Shown here: positions 25,277 to 34,921 of the stretch, in pieces
Position numbering within the stretch: position 1 is the stretch's first letter
Layout of the letters: the number at the start of each line of letters is the position of its first letter
Source: JBBRMW01 sp965246845
GTDB taxonomy: Bacteria; Chloroflexota; Anaerolineae; Aggregatilineales; UBA2796
DNA length: 64,000 bases
Direction of reading: 5' to 3'
Assembly (NCBI GenBank): GCA_965246845.1
Contig: CBDFFR010000012.1
Span: 868,001 to 932,000 of the forward strand
Position numbers and translations under genes: made by a program
The notes under the pieces: model-generated
Told to the model about the DNA's origin: nothing
The model's database searches: none
Seen by the model: the letters and a program-made list of their open reading frames with translations, nothing else

Positions 25277-25785
25277 GCTGTTCCTCCAAAAGCAGATTTG
25301 GCGCAGATTATGGTTACAGATGACAAAAAACAAAAGCGTTCTCAAGGGTTGCTGATTAGAGTAGGAACATGCGCTTACTCGCGGGACATTTGGTCCCTTA
25401 GGTAGACCGGGCGAGTGATAGAAGGATATAAAGCGCTCAGGGAAGTTCCGGCACGCTCCACTTCATTCCGGCTCTGCAATCTGGTAGAAACGCGATAGTC
25501 AAGGCACTTGTTCCAGTGTTCCAACCATTCTTCTAAAGTGTTTTGCAAAAAAAAGAGAGCAGTTTGCAAATGTGGCATTGGTACGGAGAAGAAGGTTTTT
25601 GGGAGGTATGACCGGAACAGCCGGAAACTGTACGAAAGGTAAACGTAGAAATTAGACTGCATTCGCGGATCAAGATGGCTTCAGCGATCTCAGTGTTGAT
25701 GGGGTGTGACGTGTTAAATCCAGAGTAGACAGTATAAATCAGCGTAGCAGTGTGCTATTATTGCGAGTTTGCCCAATCTATATGA
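25277..25785. other. Divergent intergenic region, no clear gene
   Basis: A 95-codon frame at 25375-25662 (minus) has no motif I recognise and no ribosome site; it is treated as chance. An extended -10-like TGCTATTAT at 25753-25761 could be the promoter of the glycan cluster. Nothing else stands out. Confidence 0.4.
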
Positions 25786-27330
25786 ATGATAATCATGGTA
25801 ACTTCCACAAAATCACAACGGCTTTTTGAACTGGTTTTGTTTTGCTGTTTTGTCGCCCAGATTGTGGTTCTCGTGCTTACCGTTCGGCGCTGGCCGATCT
25901 TCAGTGATAACAGCTCTATGGCATATGTTGGTGAGCGCCTCTCACAAGGTGCGCGTCCCTATCTAGATGTCTTCGATAACAATTTACCCGGGTCTTATTT
26001 ATTCAGCCTGATAGTCTATGATGTATTTGGACCCACCAATCTGGCGATGCGTGCTGCAGATTTGATGTGTGTCGCTCTACTATCAAGCCTTGCTTACCAT
26101 GTCACACGCTCATTTTTCAACAACCAGCGGGCGTGGCTTGTTGTTCCGATATTGTTGAGCGTATATTTAAATGGCGGGCCTTATTTCGCCGCGCAACGCG
26201 ATATGTATCTGATGATTCCAGTGCTGGTCGCGGTTGCGCTTTCCAATCGACGCAGACGAAGTGCGCTGCTGCTTACAGCTTTTACAATAGGTGTACTGCT
26301 AGGGAGTGCTGCGACAGTCAAGCCGAATGTGCTGATCTTCGCACCATTGCTCGGCTTGTGGCTTGTCTACCGACAGGGTTTGCTCAATCGTGCCGGGCTG
26401 GGGCGGAGCATATGGGCAGCTTGCGCTGCGGCGGCTGGAACCGTTCTGCCGATTTTTGCCGCCGCACTCTGGCTCAATAGCCTAGGGAGTTTGAATGAAC
26501 TGCTATACCTGCTGCGCGAGTCGTTTCCGCTGTACGCGGCGTTGGGTCCACGCCTGACTCCCGAAAACTGGCTGCAAATCGCTGCGCATATTCCAGAATC
26601 GCTCCAACAGCCGTTAGGCTTGATCATGATCGGAGGATTGCTCGCACTGTTCATAGTGCGAAGACGTAGCCATTCATCGCAAATTCTGTTCTGGTCGATA
26701 TTTGTGTTATGTGCTTTCATCTATGTTTTTGCCGCACGCAAACTCTGGACCTATCACTGGTGGCCGATGGCAATCGGATTGGCTGTTGTTGTCAGCCTTC
26801 TACCTTATCCGACTTTCCAAAAGCGTTATAGGGTGACACCAGTAAACATTAGCTGGTTATTTACTGTAATTTTCATTGTTGTGGCCGGTACATTTTTCCC
26901 GGCAGTATCGACCCCATTGCTACCTCGCTTAGAGGCGATGGAAGCGTTTAAGACACCACAGACAATCCTTGATTGCTTAAGCACAAAGCGTATTCCTGGA
27001 GATACATTTCAAACTCTCGGTAACTTTAACAACATTTTTGACGTTTTGTATCGGCTTGACCAGCCAACAGTCAGCCGCTACTATTACGATGTTCAATTTT
27101 ACTATCAGATCGATAGCACATTTACTCAGCGCGCAAGGAATGAGTTTATGACAGCACTTCTCAATAACCCACCTACCTGGATTATTGAGGATTTCATATC
27201 TGCGCCACTCAATCAAATTAAACGTCGTACATCGTTCCCGGAGCTGTATCGGTTCATTGCTACGCAATATAATATTGAATGCACGGCCGGTACTAGCGAC
27301 GGTGAAATTTTTCTGTTCCACCACAGATAG
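25786..27330 (+). CDS. Polytopic membrane glycosyltransferase (GT39/ArnT-like)
   Basis: A 514-residue protein with 10 or more membrane helices. An early extracytoplasmic loop carries YVGERLSQGARPYLDVFDNN, which resembles the acidic active-site loop of PMT/ArnT-type (GT-C) enzymes that move a sugar from a lipid-phosphate donor. The C-terminal 150 residues form a soluble domain. ATG codons at 25786 and 25795 are both possible; no ribosome site decides. First gene of the surface-glycan cluster. Base composition is lower in GC than the first 24 kb, suggesting separate ancestry. Donor and acceptor are unknown. Confidence 0.78.
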   Translation: MIIMVTSTKSQRLFELVLFCCFVAQIVVLVLTVRRWPIFSDNSSMAYVGERLSQGARPYLDVFDNNLPGSYLFSLIVYDVFGPTNLAMRAADLMCVALLSSLAYHVTRSFFNNQRAWLVVPILLSVYLNGGPYFAAQRDMYLMIPVLVAVALSNRRRRSALLLTAFTIGVLLGSAATVKPNVLIFAPLLGLWLVYRQGLLNRAGLGRSIWAACAAAAGTVLPIFAAALWLNSLGSLNELLYLLRESFPLYAALGPRLTPENWLQIAAHIPESLQQPLGLIMIGGLLALFIVRRRSHSSQILFWSIFVLCAFIYVFAARKLWTYHWWPMAIGLAVVVSLLPYPTFQKRYRVTPVNISWLFTVIFIVVAGTFFPAVSTPLLPRLEAMEAFKTPQTILDCLSTKRIPGDTFQTLGNFNNIFDVLYRLDQPTVSRYYYDVQFYYQIDSTFTQRARNEFMTALLNNPPTWIIEDFISAPLNQIKRRTSFPELYRFIATQYNIECTAGTSDGEIFLFHHR

Positions 27331-27566
27331 CCAGTGATTGTACTAACACGCGTTAAAAATAGAAAAAACGACCACGTTCTTTCTCAAAGCAGTGTCCCCA
27401 AATGTTGGCCGTTTGGCTGGTGGTACGCTGACATTCAACGGCACGCGGTGTAGTACACTTTTGTTATACCATGTCTCGCCAAACGCTTCTATAATGACGC
27501 AAGTTTTCGAGTTGCAATAGTTAGATAATTCTCCGTAATCCGAAAGCAAGCGTGAAAGGGAAAGCC

Positions 27567-28370
27567 ATGAGCAATATATCCGCCAAACGCATTCGTCAAC
27601 TCATTTTAATGCAGGCAAAACGCGCGAACGTGGGTCATATCGGTTCTGCGCTTTCGATTGCGGATATTATCACTGCGCTTTTCGATGGCATCATCCGAAC
27701 CCCAGAAAATCCGGCAGAACGCGACCGTTTTGTACTTTCTAAAGGCCACGCAGCGCTGGCACTCTATGCGGCGCTCTATTGTCTGGATGTCCTGAGCCGC
27801 GAGCAATTGGATAGCTATTGTCAGGACGGCAGCCAGTTAGGGACTCACCCTGAACACGAAGTAAACGGGATCGATTTTTCAACTGGATCGCTGGGACAGG
27901 GGCTTTCGCTAGGCATTGGTGCTGCGCTTGCTGCGCGTCTGGATGGCTCAGATCGGCGGATCTTCGTTTTGCTGAGCGATGCCGAATGTAACGAAGGCTC
28001 GATTTGGGAAGGTGTGATGTTTGCGGCACATCACCGACTTTCCAATCTCGTCGTTATCATTGATGATAATGGACAGCAAGCAATGGGCAAGACGCATGAT
28101 GTGCTGAATTTGCGCCCATTTTCCGCACGTTGGGGTGCTTTTGGCTGGCGAACCAAAGATGTGGACGGTCACGATATAGGTGCGCTGCAAGAGGCGTTGA
28201 TTGAAGCTGGGGCTATGAGCAGCCAATCCCAAGCGCCAACTGTCATTGTCGCGAATACACAAGCAGGTCATGGCGTTTCCTATATGCAGGGGCAAGTGCG
28301 CTGGCACTATATGCCCATGACCGACCAGGAGTATCAGCAAGCCCTAACGGAGATTGAAGGTCAATTATGA
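27567..28370 (+). CDS. Transketolase, N-terminal subunit (TPP-binding)
   Basis: A 267-residue protein equal to the N-terminal third of transketolase. It contains the thiamine-diphosphate site: GHIGSALSIADI, SKGHAALALYAAL, and the metal motif GDAECNEG-like LLSDAECNEGSIWEG followed by VIIDDNGQQ. ATG 27567 follows GAAAGGGAAAG; a GTG 15 nt upstream is less likely. It overlaps the next gene by 4 nt (ATGA), which encodes the other half, so both form a split enzyme. Located among glycosyltransferases, it may make an unusual sugar precursor rather than serve central metabolism. Confidence 0.9.
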   Translation: MSNISAKRIRQLILMQAKRANVGHIGSALSIADIITALFDGIIRTPENPAERDRFVLSKGHAALALYAALYCLDVLSREQLDSYCQDGSQLGTHPEHEVNGIDFSTGSLGQGLSLGIGAALAARLDGSDRRIFVLLSDAECNEGSIWEGVMFAAHHRLSNLVVIIDDNGQQAMGKTHDVLNLRPFSARWGAFGWRTKDVDGHDIGALQEALIEAGAMSSQSQAPTVIVANTQAGHGVSYMQGQVRWHYMPMTDQEYQQALTEIEGQL

Positions 28371-29287
28371 GAACTGCCTTTCTTCAAACACTTGTTGAAA
28401 TTGCCCGGCAGGATCGTCGCGTTGTTCTGTTGACTGCCGACCTGGGCTTTATGGTTCTGGAGCCATTCGCTAAGGCGTTCCCCGACCGTTTTTACAACAT
28501 CGGCGTTGCTGAAGCGAATATGATGGGTATCGCGACAGGTATGGCAGAGGCAGGCTATGTCCCTTTTGTATATTCGATTGCCACCTTTGCATCGATGCGT
28601 GGCTACGAGCAACTTCGCGATGGGGCAATCCTGCACAAGCTGCCTGTCCGCGTTGTGGGTATTGGCGGTGGTTTCGAGTACGGAAATTCCGGCGTGACGC
28701 ATTATGCTTTGGAAGACATCGGCATTATGCGCGTCCAGCCCGGATTACAAACGATAGTCCCTGCGGACCCGGCACAAACCGCCTCCGCCTTGCGACAAAC
28801 GTACCAAACTCCCGGACCTATTTACTACCGAATCGGGAAAAACGACAATTTGACAGTCCCCGGCTTGAATGGGCGATTCAGATCAGATGCGGTTGAAACC
28901 ATCGGTGATGGCCGCGATCTACTCATCCTCGCGACAGGTGCGATTACAGTGGAAGCGGCCAAAGCAGTCGAACGTCTTGCTGATGAGGGTCTTTCGTGTA
29001 CGCTGGCCGTCGTTTCGACACTTCAGCCAACTTCGGCAGAGGACCTCGCGATGCTTCTCGGTGACTTCTCGATGGCAGTCACCGTCGAGGCGCATTTCAT
29101 TAACGGCGGTCTCGGATCGTTGGTGGCTGAGACTATTGCGGAGAACGGGATCACCTGCCGCTTGATCCGTTGCGGAATTCGCTCCATGCCGGGTGGTGTT
29201 TCCGGCAGCGAGGCGTATATGAACCAGCTTCACGCACTCACGGCAGAGCAGATCGTGCGGAGCATTCTTCTACAGGCAATGCGATAA
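28367..29287 (+). CDS. Transketolase, C-terminal subunit
   Basis: A 306-residue protein with the pyrimidine-binding and C-terminal domains of transketolase. The conserved glutamate that activates thiamine diphosphate lies in NIGVAEANMMGIATGMA; YYRIGKND and VVSTLQPTS belong to the C-terminal domain. It is coupled to the N-terminal subunit by an ATGA overlap, giving a heteromeric enzyme of about 570 residues, shorter than full-length TktA. Split transketolases occur in archaea and in bacterial sugar-biosynthesis loci. Substrates are unknown. Confidence 0.9.
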   Translation: MRTAFLQTLVEIARQDRRVVLLTADLGFMVLEPFAKAFPDRFYNIGVAEANMMGIATGMAEAGYVPFVYSIATFASMRGYEQLRDGAILHKLPVRVVGIGGGFEYGNSGVTHYALEDIGIMRVQPGLQTIVPADPAQTASALRQTYQTPGPIYYRIGKNDNLTVPGLNGRFRSDAVETIGDGRDLLILATGAITVEAAKAVERLADEGLSCTLAVVSTLQPTSAEDLAMLLGDFSMAVTVEAHFINGGLGSLVAETIAENGITCRLIRCGIRSMPGGVSGSEAYMNQLHALTAEQIVRSILLQAMR

Positions 29288-29337
29288 AAGTGCATCCGCG
29301 TTGATCGAAGCCATGGGTTAGTTAAAAGGGACACTCT

Positions 29338-30309
29338 ATGCTCTTGCCCAGTCCTCGGCGCAAGCTGAGCGCAGTGATTGCCTGTTATCGTGATGCACCT
29401 GCTGTTCCGATCATGTGGAAACGTCTGACTGATGTATTCCAGAAACTTGATGTCGATTACGAAATCATCTTTGTCAACGACCGCAGCCCGGATGACGCCG
29501 CCGAAGTGCTTGCCCGGCTCGCGGACCAAGACAAGCATGTAGTAGTCATCAATCATGCTCGAAATTTTGGTTCTCAAAATGCGTTTAGCAGCGGAATGAA
29601 GATCGCGACTGGTGACGCCCTTATTCTGCTCGACGGCGATTTACAAGACCCACCAGAACTGATTGAACAGTTTTACGCGAAGTGGATGGAAGATTATGAT
29701 GTCGTGTATGGAATTCGTGTCAAACGCGAGGCGACCCTTTTCTTGCGAGTAGCCTACCGGCTTTTCTACCGCCTTTTTCGGTTCACCTCGTATGTTGCCA
29801 TCCCGCTGGATGCAGGTGATTTTTCATTGATGGATCGTCGCGTCGTTGATATATTAAACAGCTTGCCTGAAAGCAATCGCTTTCTGCGTGGGCTGCGCTC
29901 TTGGGTTGGCTTTCGGCAAACAGGTGTTCCTTACGTGCGACCAGAGCGGATGTTTGGACGAACAACAAACTCGTTTTTTCGCAATCTCGGCTGGGCGCGC
30001 AAAGCCATTATCTCATTTTCCTATAAACCACTGGACCTTATCAATCTGCTCGCATTTTTTACGTTTATACTTTCCATATTGGGCATTATCTGGCAGCTTT
30101 TGCTCCGCATCTTTGACCCGGCAGGCACGCCGAGCGGATTGACAACTGTGATCGTTCTCGTACTGTTCATGGGCGCAATCCAGTTGCTGTGTCTGGGCAT
30201 CATCGGCTCCTATCTGGCACATATTTATGACGAGGTGAAACACCGCCCACCCTATATTGTTGAAAGTATCCTCAACATGCCAGAAAAAAAACGGCAAGAG
30301 GAACCCTGA
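29338..30309 (+). CDS. Family 2 glycosyltransferase with C-terminal membrane helices (GtrB/DPM1-like)
   Basis: A 323-residue protein: a GT2 domain (residues about 8-235) followed by two membrane helices (about 232-255 and 268-290). The donor site is visible as VNDRSPDD and the DxD-containing DGDLQDPPE, with the ARNFGSQNA motif of the GtrB/ArnC group. These enzymes put a sugar on undecaprenyl phosphate at the inner face of the membrane, producing the donor for GT-C enzymes such as the two in this cluster. The next gene starts on the last base of its stop codon. Confidence 0.88.
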   Translation: MLLPSPRRKLSAVIACYRDAPAVPIMWKRLTDVFQKLDVDYEIIFVNDRSPDDAAEVLARLADQDKHVVVINHARNFGSQNAFSSGMKIATGDALILLDGDLQDPPELIEQFYAKWMEDYDVVYGIRVKREATLFLRVAYRLFYRLFRFTSYVAIPLDAGDFSLMDRRVVDILNSLPESNRFLRGLRSWVGFRQTGVPYVRPERMFGRTTNSFFRNLGWARKAIISFSYKPLDLINLLAFFTFILSILGIIWQLLLRIFDPAGTPSGLTTVIVLVLFMGAIQLLCLGIIGSYLAHIYDEVKHRPPYIVESILNMPEKKRQEEP

Positions 30310-31247
30310 TGCGGGCGCTTATCACTGGTGGGACCGGGTTTGTCGGCGCGAACCTGGTTCGACGATTGCTCCATGCAGGACACGAAGTACACTTGGTCGC
30401 GCGCCCCGAAGCAAATTTCTGGCGACTCGATGGAATAATCGACCATCTACACATTCATCGTGCGGATATGCTGGACCGCGAAGGACTGCAGCAAGCAGTG
30501 GCGCACAGCAAGCCGGATTGGGTGTTCCACCTTGCGGTCTATGGTGCGTATTCATTTCAAATAGATACCACGCAAATCTTGCAAGCAAATTTTCTCGGCG
30601 CATCCTATTTGCTGGATGCCTGTGAGCAGACCGGGTTCTCCATATTCGTGAACACCGGCAGTTCCTCGGAGTATGGATTCAAAGCGCATCCTCCAGAGGA
30701 AGACGAGGTATTAGAGCCGAACAGCTATTATGCCGTCGCGAAGGCGGCAGCTACTATGTTGTGCGGCTACACTGCCCGGCGCTTGACAATGCCAATCCCA
30801 ACGCTGCGCCTTTATTCCGTTTACGGTCCCTATGAGGATGCTCGCCGTCTCATTCCTCGGCTGTTGCGCTATGGCCTGGAAGGACGCTATCCACTGTTGG
30901 CCTCCCCGGAAATTGCGCGTGATTTTGTATACATCGATGACGTTATTGATGCATATTTAGCAGTCGTTCAACTACCTGCCTTGCAGCTCGATGCGATTTT
31001 TAACATTGGGTCGGGTGTACAAACCCGCTTGGGTGAAGTAGTCCAACAGGTCCGCAGGCTCTTGAACATTTTGGCGGAACCCACCTGGAACGCGATGGAT
31101 CGTCGTATCTGGGACACTGAGGTTTGGGTCGCCAATGTTCAGAAGGCACAAAACGATCTGGATTGGACTGCCGCGCACGACTTGACGGCGGGCTTAGGCG
31201 CCACGATTGAATGGCTGCGCGATCATCTTGAAGCATATCCGCTGTGA
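30309..31247 (+). CDS. NAD-dependent nucleotide-sugar epimerase/dehydratase
   Basis: A 312-residue extended SDR. It has the glycine motif TGGTGFVGANL at residues 6-16, the serine strand NTGSSSEYG, catalytic YAVAK (about 138-142) and the substrate-side RLYSVYGPYEDARRLIPR region typical of nucleotide-sugar enzymes. It likely epimerises or dehydrates an NDP-sugar in the cytosol for the glycosyltransferase encoded just before it; start and stop codons overlap. It resembles RmlD/GalE-class proteins, but the precise reaction cannot be read off. Confidence 0.87.
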   Translation: MRALITGGTGFVGANLVRRLLHAGHEVHLVARPEANFWRLDGIIDHLHIHRADMLDREGLQQAVAHSKPDWVFHLAVYGAYSFQIDTTQILQANFLGASYLLDACEQTGFSIFVNTGSSSEYGFKAHPPEEDEVLEPNSYYAVAKAAATMLCGYTARRLTMPIPTLRLYSVYGPYEDARRLIPRLLRYGLEGRYPLLASPEIARDFVYIDDVIDAYLAVVQLPALQLDAIFNIGSGVQTRLGEVVQQVRRLLNILAEPTWNAMDRRIWDTEVWVANVQKAQNDLDWTAAHDLTAGLGATIEWLRDHLEAYPL

Positions 31248-31272
31248 CAACCCTGCTAAAAAGTGAATAAAC

Positions 31273-32220
31273 GTGAATGATCCAATGATGCCTCAAATAC
31301 CACCCACTACAAGTATCGTTCTGCACCCAACCCGCTGCGCTATCTGTCAAACCGAGGATAATGCAACCGAGCTGTACCCGGCCAATTTCGATCAGGAGAC
31401 ATTCAATGCGGCCGTATTCTCGGCTCGTCGTCTCCCGGATGGCATCCATTACCGCTTGGTGCGTTGCAATCGCTGTGGACTGGTCCGCTCCGATCCAGTC
31501 GCGGATGCCGAGGTTTTGACAGCATTATACACTCGCAGTGTCGTTACGTATGAAGATGAAATTCCCGATCTCAAATTCACTTATGGGCGTTATTTATCCC
31601 GGACCGAGCATTATTTCACAAGCAAAGGCGCGTTGCTTGAAGTGGGCGGCGGCAGCGGTTTTTTTCTGGAGCAAGCACTGGCGCAGGGTTACAAGGATGT
31701 TTGGGGCGTCGAACCGAGCGAGGCAGCCGTACACAACGCTTTGCCACAGCTTCGCTCTCATCTGATCTGTGACATGATGCGCCCCGGCCTTTTCGAGGCG
31801 AATCGCTTTGATGTTGTATGCTTGTTTCAAGTCTTTGATCACATCGCGCAGCCAGGTGAGATTCTGGACGAATGTTACCGGGTTCTCAAGCCGGGTGGGG
31901 TCGTGCTTTGCCTGAACCACAATATCGAGGCACTCTCTGCGCGTTTGATGGGTGAACGCAGTCCCATTATCGATATTGAGCATACCTATCTGTATAGTAA
32001 ATCAACGCTCTCGCGTCTGATCGAAACGCACCAATTTCGGGTACTTGAAGTGGGCAGTGTCTTCAATCGCTACGCGCTGCGTTATCTGGTCCGTCTGGTT
32101 CCCCTTCCGATGGCGCTCAAAAAGGGTCTCATTTCGATGCTCAACAACAGTCCATTGGGTGCGGTACGCCTCTCGGTAGCATTGGGTAACCTCTACTTGA
32201 TCGGCCAAAAACCAGCATGA
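31273..32220 (+). CDS. SAM-dependent methyltransferase with N-terminal zinc-ribbon
   Basis: A 315-residue class I methyltransferase. A zinc-ribbon-like pair of CxxC motifs (CAIC near 19 and CNRCG near 61) comes first; the SAM-binding loop LLEVGGGSGFFLEQA lies at about 119-133 and the acidic FDVVCLFQVFDHI strand follows. This layout is common in sugar or lipid modifying methyltransferases of O-antigen loci. Start is GTG 31273; ATGs at 31285 and 31288 are alternatives. The stop overlaps the next start as ATGA. Confidence 0.85.
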   Translation: MNDPMMPQIPPTTSIVLHPTRCAICQTEDNATELYPANFDQETFNAAVFSARRLPDGIHYRLVRCNRCGLVRSDPVADAEVLTALYTRSVVTYEDEIPDLKFTYGRYLSRTEHYFTSKGALLEVGGGSGFFLEQALAQGYKDVWGVEPSEAAVHNALPQLRSHLICDMMRPGLFEANRFDVVCLFQVFDHIAQPGEILDECYRVLKPGGVVLCLNHNIEALSARLMGERSPIIDIEHTYLYSKSTLSRLIETHQFRVLEVGSVFNRYALRYLVRLVPLPMALKKGLISMLNNSPLGAVRLSVALGNLYLIGQKPA

Positions 32221-33836
32221 TTGCTCAGGGTTCAGCACACATAAACGCCCCTAGTCAGGTGCAGGTATTCTTTCGAGAATACCTGCTGCCCATCTTGGGG
32301 AGCATTGCATTATTAATTTCCTGTGTGATTTACTCGACCAAAAAGTATTTCTGGCTGGATGAAATTGCTGGATGGTTTCTGACGACCGACCCTTCATTGT
32401 CCCACATGCTGAACAGCCTGATCCAGAAGGGCGACAGTGTGCCACCAGTTTATCACTTGTTAGCTTGGACTTGGGTCAGGATCGTTGGCACGACCGAACT
32501 CTCGTTACGGTTGTTTTCGTCGGTTGGGATGTGCATCGCTTTCTTTTTGACTTGGCGAATACTCCGCTCCACATATAAATATTGGGTCTCGGCAATTGCT
32601 ATAGTGACTGTATATGGGCTGTCTTATCATTTACTCGACCAAAATGCGGAGGGCCGATTCTATGGCCTCCTTATGACGTTTGTTGCACTGATTGCGCTCC
32701 AATATCAGGCTCTCTGCAAACATCACAATCCATCTCGCCGCCTCGTTTTAAGTACAATGTTGACCTTTGCACTGATTGTAATGACACACCCCTTTGGATT
32801 CGTCTACAGCGGCGTGACGTTACTTGCGTTGATCACAGTCGATTTATTGCGCCATATCCTTCGTCCGCGATTATATATGCTGCTTGTCTCGAGTTGGCTA
32901 ATCTTCATTCTCTGGATAGGACCATTTAAGCTACAAACAGAAATCATCAGCACTCATATGTGGGTTCCCGTGCCAGCTCTTGGCGATCTGGCGCTGATGT
33001 ACGCGTATGGCTTTTCCGTAACATTACCTACTGTGCTGATCGTACTGTGTGCCATCTGGATATTTCTCAGATTACTTCGTCGCAAGGTTAGTAAACCCGC
33101 TGCGGAGTTGGTACTCAAATCAACTTCTACGCAAGGTCAGAACTATTTGCTCATCCTTGCAGGTTGGCTTCTGCTTGTCCCAGTGTTCGCATGGATCATC
33201 TCGGTAACGGTCAGCTCTGTGTTTGTCGACCGATATATGTTGCCCGCCAGTCTAGGTTGGATTATTATTTTTGCCCATCTTGCAACACTATTGAGTTCGC
33301 GCTGGAAAAATGCATACGGGCTTCGCGAGACAGGTAGTGTCATCCGGCTATTGCGTGCGATTATTGCAGCGTGTTTGCTTACGCCAGTTATCTACGCTGT
33401 CACACACATGGCTCCATTGCGACCAGGGACACTGGATAGCAGCTATGGCTACACTGATCTTCCAATTGTTGTCATGTCCAGTGATGTGTATCTACCACGT
33501 ACTTTCTACAGTACCAGCCCGCGCAGATACTTTTATATTCAAGATTGGGATGTTGTTGCTGATAAAGAAACAACTGCGCTGAACGCCATGATGGATTATA
33601 AATATTTGACTGCGCTTCGTGATAATTATCCCAATGCGTTTCAAAATAGCGAGCATATCATCTCTATGAATACCTTTTTCAAAACTTATCAGCGGTTTCT
33701 GGTGGTGCGCGAACCAAAGCGGCGATGGTTTGAAGCACGAATCATGAGCAATCCATCGTATAAATATACAATTTTGGGTCAAACCGATGCGCCAAGCTAT
33801 TTAGGGATGTTGGACATTATTCTGGTATACCGATAA
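32217..33836 (+). CDS. Polytopic membrane glycosyltransferase (GT39-like)
   Basis: A 539-residue protein with many hydrophobic segments. After the first helix an acidic loop (KKYFWLDEIAGWFLTT) matches the catalytic DE region of GT-C enzymes, then LSLRLFSSV and DQNAEGRFYGLL follow as in RgtB/ArnT relatives. It should transfer a lipid-linked sugar on the outer face of the membrane. It is coupled to the methyltransferase gene by an ATGA overlap and closes the cluster. About 260 bp of featureless sequence separates it from the IS630 element. Confidence 0.8.
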   Translation: MIAQGSAHINAPSQVQVFFREYLLPILGSIALLISCVIYSTKKYFWLDEIAGWFLTTDPSLSHMLNSLIQKGDSVPPVYHLLAWTWVRIVGTTELSLRLFSSVGMCIAFFLTWRILRSTYKYWVSAIAIVTVYGLSYHLLDQNAEGRFYGLLMTFVALIALQYQALCKHHNPSRRLVLSTMLTFALIVMTHPFGFVYSGVTLLALITVDLLRHILRPRLYMLLVSSWLIFILWIGPFKLQTEIISTHMWVPVPALGDLALMYAYGFSVTLPTVLIVLCAIWIFLRLLRRKVSKPAAELVLKSTSTQGQNYLLILAGWLLLVPVFAWIISVTVSSVFVDRYMLPASLGWIIIFAHLATLLSSRWKNAYGLRETGSVIRLLRAIIAACLLTPVIYAVTHMAPLRPGTLDSSYGYTDLPIVVMSSDVYLPRTFYSTSPRRYFYIQDWDVVADKETTALNAMMDYKYLTALRDNYPNAFQNSEHIISMNTFFKTYQRFLVVREPKRRWFEARIMSNPSYKYTILGQTDAPSYLGMLDIILVYR

Positions 33837-34105
33837 ATATGGGTTGCATCAAACACATGTGAGGGAGAGTTGACATACTGTGTGTGCAATTCTGTGGCCG
33901 TCTGTTGGCGCAAGCAAGGCACGCAGCAGGACGGCTTCAGTGGTCAAAACCGTCTTGTCTACTGACTGGAACGCCGCGTAAATGCTATTTGCTCTTAAAT
34001 CGCCTGATATTAGTCATACTAGCGTAACACTACTGATCCATATGCTACTTGCGCTTCAAACAATGCCGCGATGGTCTGAAACTTCCTCTCATTTGACCTA
34101 GTGGA

Positions 34106-34921
34106 CTACCGCTGTGAAGGCGAAGGGTAGAGACGCGCCAAGGCGCGACGGGCGTCATCGACGGTGAAATGCCATTGGATAGTCTGCTTATCGCGGTTAC
34201 GAACGCATTGGAAGTGTGCAGCAGCCCACGCCAAGTCATCGGTGGAGGCGACGCGACGACGCAAAGAGCGAGCAAAAACGGAGAGTTCAATCTCGGCCAT
34301 GTTGAGCCAGGAAGCGTGCTTGGGAGTATAGTGAAAAGTGAAGCGACGGGCGAGCCGTCGGGCTTCAGCAGCGGGGAAGGTGTCGTACAGGACGGCTGGG
34401 GTGTGAATGTTGAGGTTGTCCACGACCAGTTGAATACGCTGCGCCGAGGGGAAGTGGTCGTCGGCGAGGTTCTTGAGAAAATGCGCGAAGTCGGACTTGG
34501 TACGGCGCGCGGTGACCTTGAGCCGCCGCCAACCGCCGCGCGGTTGCACCGCCAGAAACAGGTTTGCCATGCCGTGCCGCGCGTACTCATGGTCTACCCG
34601 CTTGGGGGTGCCGGGTCGCATCAGTTGCGGCTGGCGGGTATCGCCCAGCAGTTGACAGGGACGCTCATCGACACACACCACCGGGTGCTGTTCGTCGAGC
34701 GGTTGCGCGTACACGTCCAGCAGCGCTTCCATCTGACAGACAAACGCGGCGTTCACCTCCGGGATGCACCAGTGGTCCACCCGCCACGGTTTGAGCGCGT
34801 TTTTTTTAGCACCCGTCCAACCGTATCCTCGCTGATGGACTCGACCACCCCCAGTTCCACCAATTTGTCCGCCACCATGCGCAAGGTCCAGCGCTGCTCC
34901 CCGTGCGGCGTGTCCGAGCAA
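34106..34921 (-). CDS. IS630 transposase, DDE catalytic frame
   Basis: The frame is open for 271 codons, but real protein begins at KKNALKPW (about 34807), reached by a -1 frameshift from the upstream frame. It holds the DDE triad: Asp in VVCVDERP, Asp in LVVDNLNIH and Glu in MAEIELSV, the last in the IS630 context HASWLNMAEIE. The full fused transposase would be about 370 residues. All three acidic residues are present, so this copy may be active. Confidence 0.9.
   Translation of the reverse strand: MLGHAARGAALDLAHGGGQIGGTGGGRVHQRGYGWTGAKKNALKPWRVDHWCIPEVNAAFVCQMEALLDVYAQPLDEQHPVVCVDERPCQLLGDTRQPQLMRPGTPKRVDHEYARHGMANLFLAVQPRGGWRRLKVTARRTKSDFAHFLKNLADDHFPSAQRIQLVVDNLNIHTPAVLYDTFPAAEARRLARRFTFHYTPKHASWLNMAEIELSVFARSLRRRVASTDDLAWAAAHFQCVRNRDKQTIQWHFTVDDARRALARLYPSPSQR

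Noticed and set aside
25375..25662. 95-codon minus-strand frame
   Set aside because: No ribosome site, no domain and odd composition; could be a relic but cannot be supported.
27343..27549. 68-codon minus-strand frame before the transketolase genes
   Set aside because: Short, no motif, and lies in what should be the 5' region of the transketolase pair.
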